DNA from: a virus
Direction: 5' to 3' (one strand)
Virus record (IMG/VR): IMGVR_UViG_3300028590_000063
Coordinates: 1 to 34,197 of that record
Length of the DNA: 34,197 nucleotides
Shown: positions 1 through 6,219 of the stretch, piece after piece
Numbering within the stretch: position 1 is the stretch's first letter
Layout: each line of letters opens with the position of its first letter
Notes under the pieces: generated by a model
Database searches by the model: none
Told to the model about the DNA's origin: nothing
The model's input: the letters and a program-made list of their open reading frames with translations, nothing else
Position numbers and translations under genes: made by a program

Positions 1-1
1 C

Positions 2-118
2 AGCTTTCTCGATTTCCTGGGCGAATACGTGCCCGTGTGCGGCAAGCTGCAGCGCCGCGAGGGGGCGTCCCGGCTGCAGCCCGCCCCGTACAATGCGGGC
101 TCCTTTTCGCCGCCATAG
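2..118 (+). CDS. 3' end of a host gene, unidentified (partial)
   Basis: An open frame enters from the window edge and ends at TAG 116-118, giving a 38-residue C-terminus that begins with SFLDFLGEYVPVCGKLQRRE. Third codon positions are strongly G/C, unlike the phage genes that follow, so this looks like host chromosome. The stop overlaps the first bases of the host tRNA. I do not recognise the family and too little is visible to name it. Confidence 0.35.
   Translation, partial: SFLDFLGEYVPVCGKLQRREGASRLQPAPYNAGSFSPP
89..94 (+). promoter_or_regulatory. Probable -10 box of the host tRNA-Arg promoter
   Basis: TACAAT lies 15 bp before the first base of the tRNA (109) and is followed by a GC-rich discriminator, as is common for stable RNA promoters. 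No good -35 box is visible. After integration this promoter no longer drives a complete tRNA. Confidence 0.4.
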
Positions 119-127
119 TTCAATGGA
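109..127 (+). pseudogene. 5' fragment of host tRNA-Arg(CCT), split by integration
   Basis: The fragment holds the acceptor 5' strand GCCGCCA, TA, the D-stem strand GTTC and the start of the D-loop, and ends at the core CAATGGA. Joined to 34110-34165 it makes a complete cloverleaf. Acceptor GCCGCCA pairs with TGGTGGT (two G-T wobbles), D stem GTTC with GAAC, and anticodon stem AGCGC with GCGCT around CTCCTAA. The prophage therefore interrupts the gene in the D-loop and leaves the promoter and 5' quarter on this side. Confidence 0.85.
121..127 (+). other. attL: attL core (left attachment site)
   Basis: CAATGGA occurs here and at 34103-34109. It is the only sequence shared at the two junctions: the flanks read gttCAATGGAcac on the left and ctaCAATGGAtag on the right. 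Joining host flanks restores a tRNA-Arg gene, which defines the ends. The implied element length is 33,982 bp with one core copy. A 7-bp core is a usual overlap length for tyrosine recombinases. Confidence 0.8.
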
Positions 128-279
128 CACTACTGCGGCATAAAAAACTAATTAAAAATCAAGTAGATAGCACAACTTTTTTGCCAATGCGTAAAATTTG
201 TACGGCATGCGGCATTTAATCGCCGCGTTGCAACTTGCCACGCACACCGCAGTCTTTGGAACTCTTTTGCGGTTACTTG

Positions 280-675
280 TTAGCGTCGGGGCAGTAGTCG
301 AAGCAACGCTTTTGAGGTCCGCTCAATCTCCGGCTCGTTCAAGTAGTGAAGCTCGCCTGTGCGGTCTTGTTCGACTGCCGCATTCAACGTGGCATGGTGA
401 CTGTCGATTGCACGGTGCAACTGCCGGTGTTTCCAGAAACTCATAAGCGGCTTCAGTCTGTCCACATCAAGTGCGCTTAGCGAGTTATGCGTAGACGTCA
501 GCATTTGTTTGCGTAGCCTATCGACGATCTCGTTGTACTCCTTGCGCTTGTCTCGATGTAGTGCGACCCAATGTCCAAACAACACGCCTAAGAGGAACGT
601 GAGGACACTCCAGACAGCTGGATTCACTGTTGAAAGGTACTCAGTAAACGCGGGCATAGAGATCTGTCTACTCAA
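280..675 (-). CDS. Small membrane-anchored protein of the Pycsar operon, function unknown
   Basis: This 131-residue protein has one hydrophobic segment near residues 17-36 (around the tract AVWSVLTFLLGVLFGHWV), followed by a charged, mostly helical region, so it is probably a membrane-anchored cytoplasmic protein. The start could be TTG 675, which overlaps the cyclase stop by 8 nt, or ATG 657; neither has a strong ribosome binding site. Its place as third gene after effector and cyclase, with an overlap that suggests coupled translation, implies a role with them. I know of no such third gene as a fixed part of Pycsar, so this is inference from position. Confidence 0.65.
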   Translation of the reverse strand: MSRQISMPAFTEYLSTVNPAVWSVLTFLLGVLFGHWVALHRDKRKEYNEIVDRLRKQMLTSTHNSLSALDVDRLKPLMSFWKHRQLHRAIDSHHATLNAAVEQDRTGELHYLNEPEIERTSKALLRLLPRR

Positions 676-1363
676 ACGACCACCAGTATGTGGAACCGTA
701 GATTTCTCGATCGTCGAACGTGTTCCACTTGTATTTCACCCACATGTCTGTGCCAGATGAGTACTTTGCTTCATCGGCCATCATGTTGTAGACCTCTGCG
801 GTGATGTAGGTGGGGCGAGCGTGACTGAGCGCACTTAGCTTCGCTGCATAGTTTGCTGCTCGTCCCACCCACACAAGGTCGTTACTGCCACGAATGCCAG
901 TTCTGGCAACGAGCACTTTGCTGGTATCGATCCCACAAACGTGATTGACGACGAAGGTGGAGTTTGGATACTGCGCACTCATCTTCACCCGCACAATGTT
1001 TTTCACAGCCCAGTTGAGTTGAAGGGCTGTCTTCACTGCTCTTGTGCACTTCTTATCTCCAACGTACACCGCCATTACACGATCCCCGTCGTACGAGGTA
1101 ATCTCGCCACCGTTGGCACGGATGATTCTTGCCGCACAGTACAAGAAGGCTTTGTAAATCTCGGCAGCAAACGAAGCAAGTTTTGTATCCACCATCACAG
1201 TTGAATCGGCCAGGTCTGCATACAAGACAGCAACGTCTAGGTTACGCCCTGAGTTGCCGAGCGCGATGTCGGCTGTGTCTGGAACAACTGTGCCGTCAGT
1301 TATGTTCCATGCAGTTTTGAAGGTTGCTGCACATGCTGCTTCGAGATCAGTCTTAAGAGTCAT
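668..1363 (-). CDS. pycC: Pycsar-type nucleotide cyclase (putative PycC)
   Basis: This 231-residue protein is a stand-alone class III adenylate/guanylate cyclase-like domain. The first metal Asp is D50 in YADLADST and the second is D94 in YDGDRVMAVY. The block DLVWVGRAANYAAKL (161-175) carries the Asn and Lys/Arg positions of the catalytic pocket. In characterised Pycsar systems such cyclases sense phage and make cCMP or cUMP from CTP or UTP. It has no sensor or membrane domain, which fits PycC. It lies 7 nt after the putative membrane effector and overlaps the next gene. Whether the product is cCMP or cUMP cannot be told by eye. Confidence 0.85.
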   Translation of the reverse strand: MTLKTDLEAACAATFKTAWNITDGTVVPDTADIALGNSGRNLDVAVLYADLADSTVMVDTKLASFAAEIYKAFLYCAARIIRANGGEITSYDGDRVMAVYVGDKKCTRAVKTALQLNWAVKNIVRVKMSAQYPNSTFVVNHVCGIDTSKVLVARTGIRGSNDLVWVGRAANYAAKLSALSHARPTYITAEVYNMMADEAKYSSGTDMWVKYKWNTFDDREIYGSTYWWSFE

Positions 1364-1370
1364 TGTCTAC

Positions 1371-1856
1371 TCAGCTCTTTACAAGCAATGCAATGGAAGG
1401 AACCCAAAAGGCTCCCGCTGCGAAAGACCACATCACAGCGCTGCGCACCCACCCGTGTTTCTCGCAAGCAATCTCTGCGTTTCGATGTATCTGATCTGTT
1501 AAATCGCTTAGAAACCCTGAAGCAGATACCTTCGCAAAGTCGTCAGTGAAGATCACACGATCTCTCTTCACCACTTTGCCAAAGAAGATGAATGAACTAT
1601 CCGGCCCACCAATCCGAGGCTTCACGACCATGAAGGAGCACACGAAAGCGCCTAAGAACACAAGCCCACAAAGGACTGATAAGGCAATTGTCTCGACTGT
1701 TTTTGAGGCAGCACTCGTGTAGGCTGCTGCCAGGGCAGTAAGCATCGCAGCGTCAAGAGAGATGATGACCGCAACCTTCACCTCTGCTTGAGCGATCCAC
1801 CCGATGTTGCGTTCGAGAATCCACCGCGCATGCTCAATGCGATCCGTGTCGTTCAT
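1371..1856 (-). CDS. pycTM: Pycsar-type transmembrane effector (putative PycTM)
   Basis: This 161-residue protein has hydrophobic segments near 29-49, 55-77 and 140-158, with a soluble stretch of about 60 residues between the second and third. Size, topology and the adjacent cyclase match PycTM effectors (DUF5706 family), which bind the cyclic pyrimidine nucleotide and damage the inner membrane so that the infected cell dies or stops growing. The ATG at 1856 follows a purine-rich AAGGGGGG ribosome binding site. It is the first gene of the minus-strand operon. I assigned the family from composition and context, not a search. Confidence 0.75.
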   Translation of the reverse strand: MNDTDRIEHARWILERNIGWIAQAEVKVAVIISLDAAMLTALAAAYTSAASKTVETIALSVLCGLVFLGAFVCSFMVVKPRIGGPDSSFIFFGKVVKRDRVIFTDDFAKVSASGFLSDLTDQIHRNAEIACEKHGWVRSAVMWSFAAGAFWVPSIALLVKS

Positions 1857-1960
1857 GTCGCCCCCCTTGTTACGTTGTGCAACACTTTAGCCGATGAGTG
1901 CTTAGGGCAGGACGATGCGCAGATGGCTCCGTTGTCAGCGGGTAAACTGCTGCCCCTAGT

Positions 1961-2035
1961 GCGGCCATAGTTCAACGGATCGAACGGGCCCCTCCTAAGG
2001 GTCAGATGGGGGTTCGATTCCCTCTGGCCGCACCA
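1961..2035 (+). tRNA. Phage-borne tRNA-Arg(CCT), complete with CCA
   Basis: The cloverleaf is complete. Acceptor GCGGCCA/TGGCCGC gives 7 Watson-Crick pairs; D stem is GTTC/GAAC; anticodon stem GGCCC/GGGTC closes the loop CTCCTAA with anticodon CCT at 1994-1996; T stem GGGGG/CCCTC closes TTCGATT; then discriminator A and encoded CCA. It has the same anticodon as the host gene split by the prophage but very different stems, so it is not a recent copy. Its D-loop reads CAACGGA, one base from the attachment core CAATGGA. A weak -10-like TAAACT is at 1943-1948. It lies between the defence operon and the phage genes. Confidence 0.95.
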
Positions 2036-2060
2036 CCCTGACCTTGAGCCCAGAAGACCA

Positions 2061-2465
2061 CTAGTTGCGTGAAACAGCTTGGTCTGACGCTTGCCTCTGA
2101 TCGAGAACCCAAAGCGGTCGCAACCGACCCGTAGTTATCCATCGCACCACGAAGAACAAGAGCAGGATCGCGATTGGAGAGCCCAGCGCCCATGGGAAGA
2201 GAGTGCGGGCTTGTTGACGATAGCCAGCCGCCTCCTGCATGCCTTGTAGTTGACCCAACACATACTCTTCATCACTGATGCACCCAGGGAAGGTCGGGGA
2301 TGCTCTGCACTGCTTCTCCATCGTCCGCTGATACGTTTGACGGCTTTCACGGTAGCTCTCAACGTCTGCGGCTTCTCTTAGGTGCCATCCCCATGCGCCC
2401 CAGGTGCCAAGCGCAACCAGCAATGCCACCACTAGAGTGAGGCGAAACCAAGCTTGCTCATTCAT
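2061..2465 (-). CDS. Two-transmembrane protein, function unknown
   Basis: This 134-residue protein has an N-terminal hydrophobic segment (about residues 8-26) and a second near 90-109, separated by a charged loop with two cysteines. The topology suggests an inner-membrane protein with the loop on one side. It starts at ATG 2465. It faces the tRNA and is not in an obvious operon. A holin or superinfection-exclusion role would suit a two-segment phage membrane protein, but nothing in the sequence proves it. Confidence 0.55.
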   Translation of the reverse strand: MNEQAWFRLTLVVALLVALGTWGAWGWHLREAADVESYRESRQTYQRTMEKQCRASPTFPGCISDEEYVLGQLQGMQEAAGYRQQARTLFPWALGSPIAILLLFFVVRWITTGRLRPLWVLDQRQASDQAVSRN

Positions 2466-2653
2466 GGGATTGCTCAGGGGTTAGCTGTGATCTCTTCATG
2501 ATATCGGGCAGCACGTCATCAAGTCTTGTAGTGACAAACCCACGAATAGAAACCCGACAGTTTGGACGGGCTCAAGACACAGGTAGACCATTTCACAATA
2601 TGAAAATGTAATTGAGGTACGGCAACAACGCCGTGTCACTCAAGGACTCAATC

Positions 2654-3103
2654 ATGGCTACCCAACAAATGTCTTTCTTCGCTTCCGTGCAGTCGTTCGC
2701 CAAGCCGTTCGTCAAAGCAGATGCTGCCAAGCAAGACCCTGTCATCGTTGCTCGCACGCGCTTCGCTGCTGCTGCGGATGAAGCGGTGAAAGAGATTTCC
2801 GCAGGAAAGGACAAAGGCTTCTGGTTCAAGAAGTTGGACAGCGGCTACACAGTGCAGCTGAAAAACGGGGCGAAGGTGCTGGAGAACTGCTCCTTCGCAG
2901 TGGGCAATCAGAAGGACGCACTGAAGCTGCTTGAAGCTGCCAAAGCTTCATGTGCAAAGGGGGAGTTTGATGAGCAGTTCAAAGCCACTGCACGTCCTCC
3001 ACGCGCTCCTAAAGTGGATGCTGTTGCTCCAACTGCTGCGGATGCAAGTGCCGCTCCTGCCGCCCCAGCTGTGCCCCCTGCTCCTGCAAGCAAACGCAAG
3101 TAA
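2654..3103 (+). CDS. Small basic phage protein with Ala/Pro-rich tail, function unknown
   Basis: I choose ATG 2654 because AAGGA lies 7 nt before it; an in-frame ATG at 2612 lacks such a site. The 149-residue product has a compact region to about residue 110 and then a low-complexity Ala/Pro tail ending in KRK. The pattern of aromatic-Lys-Lys, Gly-Tyr-Thr-Val and a C-terminal helix loosely resembles the protein at 10781-11242 (about 45 residues, low identity), so the two may be distant relatives. A strong terminator follows directly. Function not recognised. Confidence 0.7.
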   Translation: MATQQMSFFASVQSFAKPFVKADAAKQDPVIVARTRFAAAADEAVKEISAGKDKGFWFKKLDSGYTVQLKNGAKVLENCSFAVGNQKDALKLLEAAKASCAKGEFDEQFKATARPPRAPKVDAVAPTAADASAAPAAPAVPPAPASKRK

Positions 3104-3123
3104 GCCGCTCACGCGCCAAACAC

Positions 3124-3146
3124 AAGCGCCCTTCGGGGCGCTTTCT
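3124..3146 (+). terminator. Rho-independent terminator after 2654-3103
   Basis: AAGCGCCC and GGGCGCTT pair around a TTCG-type loop and are followed by the T-rich run TCTCTTT. It sits 21 nt after the stop of the upstream gene. Confidence 0.8.
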
Positions 3147-3258
3147 CTTTGTCCAAAAGCTCTGCAAATTGCCGCCCGTACAGCGCGCGCACATTGTTCC
3201 AGCTACCCTGCCCTTCGGGCATTGCTTTGAACGTGCTGTAGCGCCTTGTGCCAGCGAG

Positions 3259-3552
3259 CTAGTGCATCCCTTTCGCGGACTGCAGCGCTTGAAGTCCTTC
3301 TGGTGTGATGCAGACGAACTCCAAGACCTCGTTGTCATGCTCGTCCAACGACATGCTGCATTCGACCAAGCCCTTCATCGCTAGGCTGTTGTAGACGTTT
3401 AGCTGAGCATGCCTATCTGCAAACGGGTTCACCGCATCAACCGATACGTCATGAAACACCGGGTCGCCATCATCCTCTTCTTTGCTCTTAACGACGGCGA
3501 CGTCCAAGATGGACTCAAGCGCTTGCACTTCACTGTTGGTAAGGGTATGCAC
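3259..3552 (-). CDS. Hypothetical protein, 97 residues
   Basis: I place the start at GTG 3552, which has AGGA 8 nt upstream and leaves a 16-nt gap to the preceding gene. A start at 3600 would overlap that gene by 32 nt without a ribosome binding site. The acidic product contains no motif I recognise. It is the second gene of a two-gene minus-strand unit with 3569-4009. Confidence 0.6.
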   Translation of the reverse strand: MHTLTNSEVQALESILDVAVVKSKEEDDGDPVFHDVSVDAVNPFADRHAQLNVYNSLAMKGLVECSMSLDEHDNEVLEFVCITPEGLQALQSAKGMH

Positions 3553-3568
3553 GTTGAGTCCTTTCCTT

Positions 3569-4009
3569 CTATGCAACTGGTGAAGTCTGGATGATGGCAA
3601 GAAGATCGTGCTTCAATGCAGGACAGTTCGTGGCCTGAGCTACTTCGCGAAGCTCTGGAGTTACCGCCCCTCGAAGCCAATGCTGGGCTATGTCTTCAAC
3701 TGATACATCGGTTGCCTTTGGCACCTGAAAAGTTTCCACTATCCCTCTCGCCTCGCAATACTCGTATTCGATGCTGAAGACCTTCGCCATTCCCAGTCGG
3801 TCAAGCTCACTCAAGGTCTTCTGCATATCAAACCCAGCACCTGTATCGGCGCGACCTTGGAATAGCTTGCTGTCCATCTTTGGATAGATCACGAACCACT
3901 CACCACGATACCCACCGGAACTCAACGACCACGCAGCCGATATCAACACCGGAGGCATCACAGTTCTATGAACCTCAAGTAGCGCAATCCGGTATTCACC
4001 ATTCAACAT
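3569..4009 (-). CDS. Hypothetical protein, 146 residues
   Basis: ATG 4009 is preferred over the upstream TTG 4021 because GAGAG lies 7 nt before it. The product looks like a soluble alpha/beta protein, with a run of hydrophobic strands in its first third, and I see no catalytic signature. It shares a minus-strand unit with 3259-3552. Confidence 0.55.
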   Translation of the reverse strand: MLNGEYRIALLEVHRTVMPPVLISAAWSLSSGGYRGEWFVIYPKMDSKLFQGRADTGAGFDMQKTLSELDRLGMAKVFSIEYEYCEARGIVETFQVPKATDVSVEDIAQHWLRGAVTPELREVAQATNCPALKHDLLAIIQTSPVA

Positions 4010-4105
4010 AGCGACTCTCAAAAAAGTACGGCCAAAGACAATATCAGCGCGTGGAGGCTATGTGTATGATGGTTTGTCCCCTCTTGAAAATCAGGAAATC
4101 GCCCC

Positions 4106-4510
4106 TTGAAACACACGTCTTCAATGACTGCTGCGCAACTTTTTGCTGAAGCTCAGAAGCTGATCAAAGAGGCTGAAGCACTCTCACAGAAGGAGCTTGA
4201 CAGCACCATCAACTTCCTGAACGACAAGCTTCGTGTAATGGGTAAGACGAAGAAGGATGCTGTGCTTGCTCTTTGTATGTTGATGAAGCCTGCTGAGCTT
4301 GTAGACACAGTCGAAGCCATCACTGGCACACGTCCTCAGAAGTCTTCAAAGGGTGCTACTGCTGCTGACTCTCAAGGCGATCGCCCTGTTCCTGGCGTCA
4401 CATACAGACTGCCTGACGGTCGCACTTGGACAAAGAAGCCGACTGGTGCAGCAAACAAGGACTTCGTTGCTCACGCTCAGACCACGACTTGGGAGTCAAT
4501 GAAGGTGTGA
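4106..4510 (+). CDS. Possible H-NS-like DNA-binding protein
   Basis: The likely start is TTG 4106, with AGGAAA about 8 nt upstream; ATG 4124 is the alternative. The 134-residue product has a charged helical N-terminal half that could form a coiled coil. A linker follows, then YRLPDGRTWTK near residue 101, which recalls the Tyr...Gly...Thr-Trp DNA-binding loop of H-NS family proteins. Phage-borne H-NS homologues can modulate host or phage promoters. The match is partial (the usual Gly-Arg-Gly-Pro stretch is not clear), so the call is tentative. Confidence 0.4.
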   Translation: MKHTSSMTAAQLFAEAQKLIKEAEALSQKELDSTINFLNDKLRVMGKTKKDAVLALCMLMKPAELVDTVEAITGTRPQKSSKGATAADSQGDRPVPGVTYRLPDGRTWTKKPTGAANKDFVAHAQTTTWESMKV

Positions 4511-4540
4511 TGAATTTGAGGCGTTGAATCGCCCTCAAGT

Positions 4541-4548
4541 GATAAATA
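4541..4548 (+). promoter_or_regulatory. GATAAATA motif, site 1
   Basis: An exact GATAAATA just after the gene ending at 4510, with an imperfect hairpin on its left (4517-4540) and a perfect one on its right (4550-4575). No convincing gene starts 29-35 nt downstream, so this copy may be a relic or may drive a non-coding RNA. Confidence 0.4.
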
Positions 4549-4549
4549 A

Positions 4550-4575
4550 AAGTGCCGGTGTTGTGACCGGCACTT
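4550..4575 (+). other. Perfect 10-bp hairpin
   Basis: AAGTGCCGGT and ACCGGCACTT pair perfectly around a 6-nt loop. No T-run follows, so it is not a canonical terminator. It begins 2 nt after GATAAATA site 1. Confidence 0.6.
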
Positions 4576-4623
4576 GATTGATTCAAGTAGCTCCTAGATA
4601 GTTAAATTTCTAAAAACGCCATT

Positions 4624-4654
4624 AGCCCCGGGCCTCAAAACTCGGGGCTTTTTT
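4624..4654 (+). terminator. Rho-independent terminator
   Basis: AGCCCCG (4624-4630) pairs with CGGGGCT (4643-4649) and is followed by TTTTTT. It ends the unit containing the gene at 4106-4510. Confidence 0.8.
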
Positions 4655-4691
4655 GTGCGCGCGGATTTTGGCCGGATTTTGCGGCGCAGAT

Positions 4692-4699
4692 GATAAATA
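4692..4699 (+). promoter_or_regulatory. GATAAATA motif, site 2
   Basis: An exact GATAAATA placed 29 nt before the ATG of a 32-codon frame at 4721 and just after the terminator at 4624-4654. Flanking GCGG and CCGC give only a weak stem. Confidence 0.5.
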
Positions 4700-4720
4700 C
4701 TTTTGACCGCTGTAAGTGCG

Positions 4721-4819
4721 ATGAGCGCAATGCCCATCCCAAGCCTGCAACGTAGCATCAACCCAATCCTCATTGACCAGTTGATGGCTTACAGCTTCGT
4801 CACTTCATTGGTCATATGA
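4721..4819 (+). CDS. Possible 32-residue microprotein
   Basis: The frame begins MSAMPIPSLQRS and ends in a hydrophobic stretch rich in Ile, Leu and Val. It has no clear ribosome binding site, but its ATG lies 29 nt after GATAAATA site 2, the spacing seen for the better-supported genes of this phage. That spacing is the main reason for listing it. It may be a small membrane peptide or may not be translated. Confidence 0.3.
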   Translation: MSAMPIPSLQRSINPILIDQLMAYSFVTSLVI

Positions 4820-5265
4820 GGGCTAACACACCCCTGAATCGTGTCTGAATGAAGCTACAGAGAAGTAGCCGCTCATCAAGAAGCTGCAAAGCTTTCATCC
4901 CGTGAGCCAACGCGGGGCATAACGCAAACACTCACCTAGAGTGAAGGGCCGTGAATCACGGCTTTTGAGGACGACTAGATCTATATCTCACTTATGCGTT
5001 AGAGAAGCAGTTGATGAACTGCATGCAAGAAAAAATGTGTTGGGGGTATGTAAAAGTAAGGTATTGGCCCCCAAGCTACGCAGCGAGTGATTGAAGACGA
5101 GCTGCACACGTAGTGTCCGCACCAGCGTCTATTCAAGTCCTGTTTAGATGCGCGGCCCATCCAAGGACGGCTTCCAAGTCATGTTGCGCCAGGAGTAGAT
5201 ATAAGCAAACCACGCTCCGAGATAGTTCTGTTTCAATCTCATCAGACCACACTGTCGTCGTGAGC

Positions 5266-5316
5266 AAGGGTATCGTGAATCAAGCAATTTTTTGTTTGTG
5301 GTTCCACGATACCCTT
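5266..5316. repeat. Perfect 12-bp inverted repeat with 27-nt spacer
   Basis: AAGGGTATCGTG (5266-5277) and CACGATACCCTT (5305-5316) are exact inverted copies; the spacer contains a T6 run. It could fold as a long RNA hairpin or serve as a pair of protein-binding half sites. No gene is convincingly attached. Confidence 0.6.
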
Positions 5317-5559
5317 TCTATCTCCCTCCTGTCAGCCATAAAACATTCAAGACAATCTGTTCTCTACATGTGAACAGCAAAATCAAAGACGAAGTCGATC
5401 ACATAGCGAATGAGTGAGCGGAGCATGCGAAGCGAAGGGAATGAGCGTGTGTGTATGTGGCAGAGCGAAGCGATGACGCATAGCTAAGGGTGCCGCAACA
5501 CAAATGGACAGCCACGACTTGAGCACTCCATTTGAGCCGGATTCTCCAGTCAAAGAGAT

Positions 5560-5593
5560 AAGTAGTTAGTCACGATAAATTGACTAACCACTT
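5560..5593 (+). promoter_or_regulatory. GATAAAT motif, site 3, inside a 13-bp inverted repeat
   Basis: Arms AAGTAGTTAGTCA (5560-5572) and TGACTAACCACTT (5581-5593) pair at 12 of 13 positions and leave the 8-nt loop CGATAAAT. The motif (GATAAATT from 5574) lies 34 nt before ATG 5608. The ribosome binding site CAGGAG begins directly after the right arm. Confidence 0.65.
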
Positions 5594-5607
5594 CAGGAGA
5601 CATAAAT

Positions 5608-6030
5608 ATGGCGACAACAACAGAACTGTTCGACTGGCAGCTACAAGTGCTTCAGCCAAAACAGCTACCCAGCTTGACCGACAAAGACCAACTCACCCCC
5701 ATCACTTTTACCCTGTACCCCATCGAGGTCCTGACAGCAGCACAGCAGGCACTTGGGTCCAAAACACTCACGCCCTACGCAGTTGAACTCTACGAGTTCG
5801 CCGTGCAATGCAAAGACAAGGGCAGTCTCATCAAAGCGTCACAGCTCTCAGGCGTCCTCTACACGCAAGCCAAGCTAGACAAATGGCTTGCATCGGTGAG
5901 CCACAAGACACTACTCAGCACTGGAGTATCAGAAGCAGTGTTCATGGCCTATGCGCAGTTCCACAAAGCACGCGTCGACGAGAGCGAAGCAGTGCTACAG
6001 AAGCTTCGCAAGCTCGCCGGCGTGCAGTAG
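5608..6030 (+). CDS. Hypothetical phage protein, 140 residues
   Basis: The start ATG has AGGAG about 10 nt upstream and lies 34 nt after GATAAAT site 3. The product appears soluble and mainly helical, with no recognised motif. It opens a plus-strand unit of three genes with the NUMOD3-like microprotein and a small membrane peptide. Confidence 0.65.
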   Translation: MATTTELFDWQLQVLQPKQLPSLTDKDQLTPITFTLYPIEVLTAAQQALGSKTLTPYAVELYEFAVQCKDKGSLIKASQLSGVLYTQAKLDKWLASVSHKTLLSTGVSEAVFMAYAQFHKARVDESEAVLQKLRKLAGVQ

Positions 6031-6042
6031 GGAGGACTCGGT

Positions 6043-6219
6043 ATGCAACAAGGAACTCAACACACTGAAGAGACGAAGGCAAAGATGCGTGCCGCACATG
6101 CACAGCGTCGCCCCATGTCCGAAGACACCAAGCGCAGGATCAGTGCCGCGAGGACCGGCACGAAGCACAGTGAAGAAACCAAGCGCAAGATAAGCGCGCG
6201 GTTCAAGGAGTCAACATGA
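6043..6219 (+). CDS. NUMOD3-like repeat microprotein, 58 residues
   Basis: The start ATG has GGAGG 7 nt upstream, a strong ribosome binding site. The product consists of three tandem units of the type HTEETKAKMRAAH, SEDTKRRISAAR and HSEETKRKISAR. This is the NUMOD3 pattern, a short DNA-binding helix module normally attached to GIY-YIG or HNH homing endonucleases. No nuclease domain is present here or in an adjoining frame. Its TGA overlaps the ATG of the next gene (ATGA). It may bind DNA alone, act with another protein in trans, or be a remnant of a homing endonuclease. Confidence 0.7.
   Translation: MQQGTQHTEETKAKMRAAHAQRRPMSEDTKRRISAARTGTKHSEETKRKISARFKEST

Larger units (their letters stand above)
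4511..5607. other. 1.1-kb largely non-coding region with several structured elements
   Basis: Beyond one possible 32-residue gene (4721-4819) no convincing coding frame is seen. The region holds two GATAAATA motifs, a 10-bp hairpin at 4550-4575, a terminator at 4624-4654, a short palindrome GCCGTG-AAT-CACGGC near 4949-4963 followed by TTTT, a 12-bp inverted repeat at 5266-5316 and a 13-bp inverted repeat at 5560-5593. The stretch 5405-5480 is rich in GCGAAGCGA-type repeats. It could contain a regulatory RNA or a replication origin; I cannot decide which. Confidence 0.5.

Noticed and set aside
2612-2653. Upstream start for the gene at 2654
   Set aside because: No ribosome binding site lies before 2612, while AAGGA is at the right distance from 2654.
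5113-5373. 86-codon plus-strand open frame
   Set aside because: It passes through the 12-bp inverted repeat, has no ribosome binding site and low-quality composition. Treated as chance.
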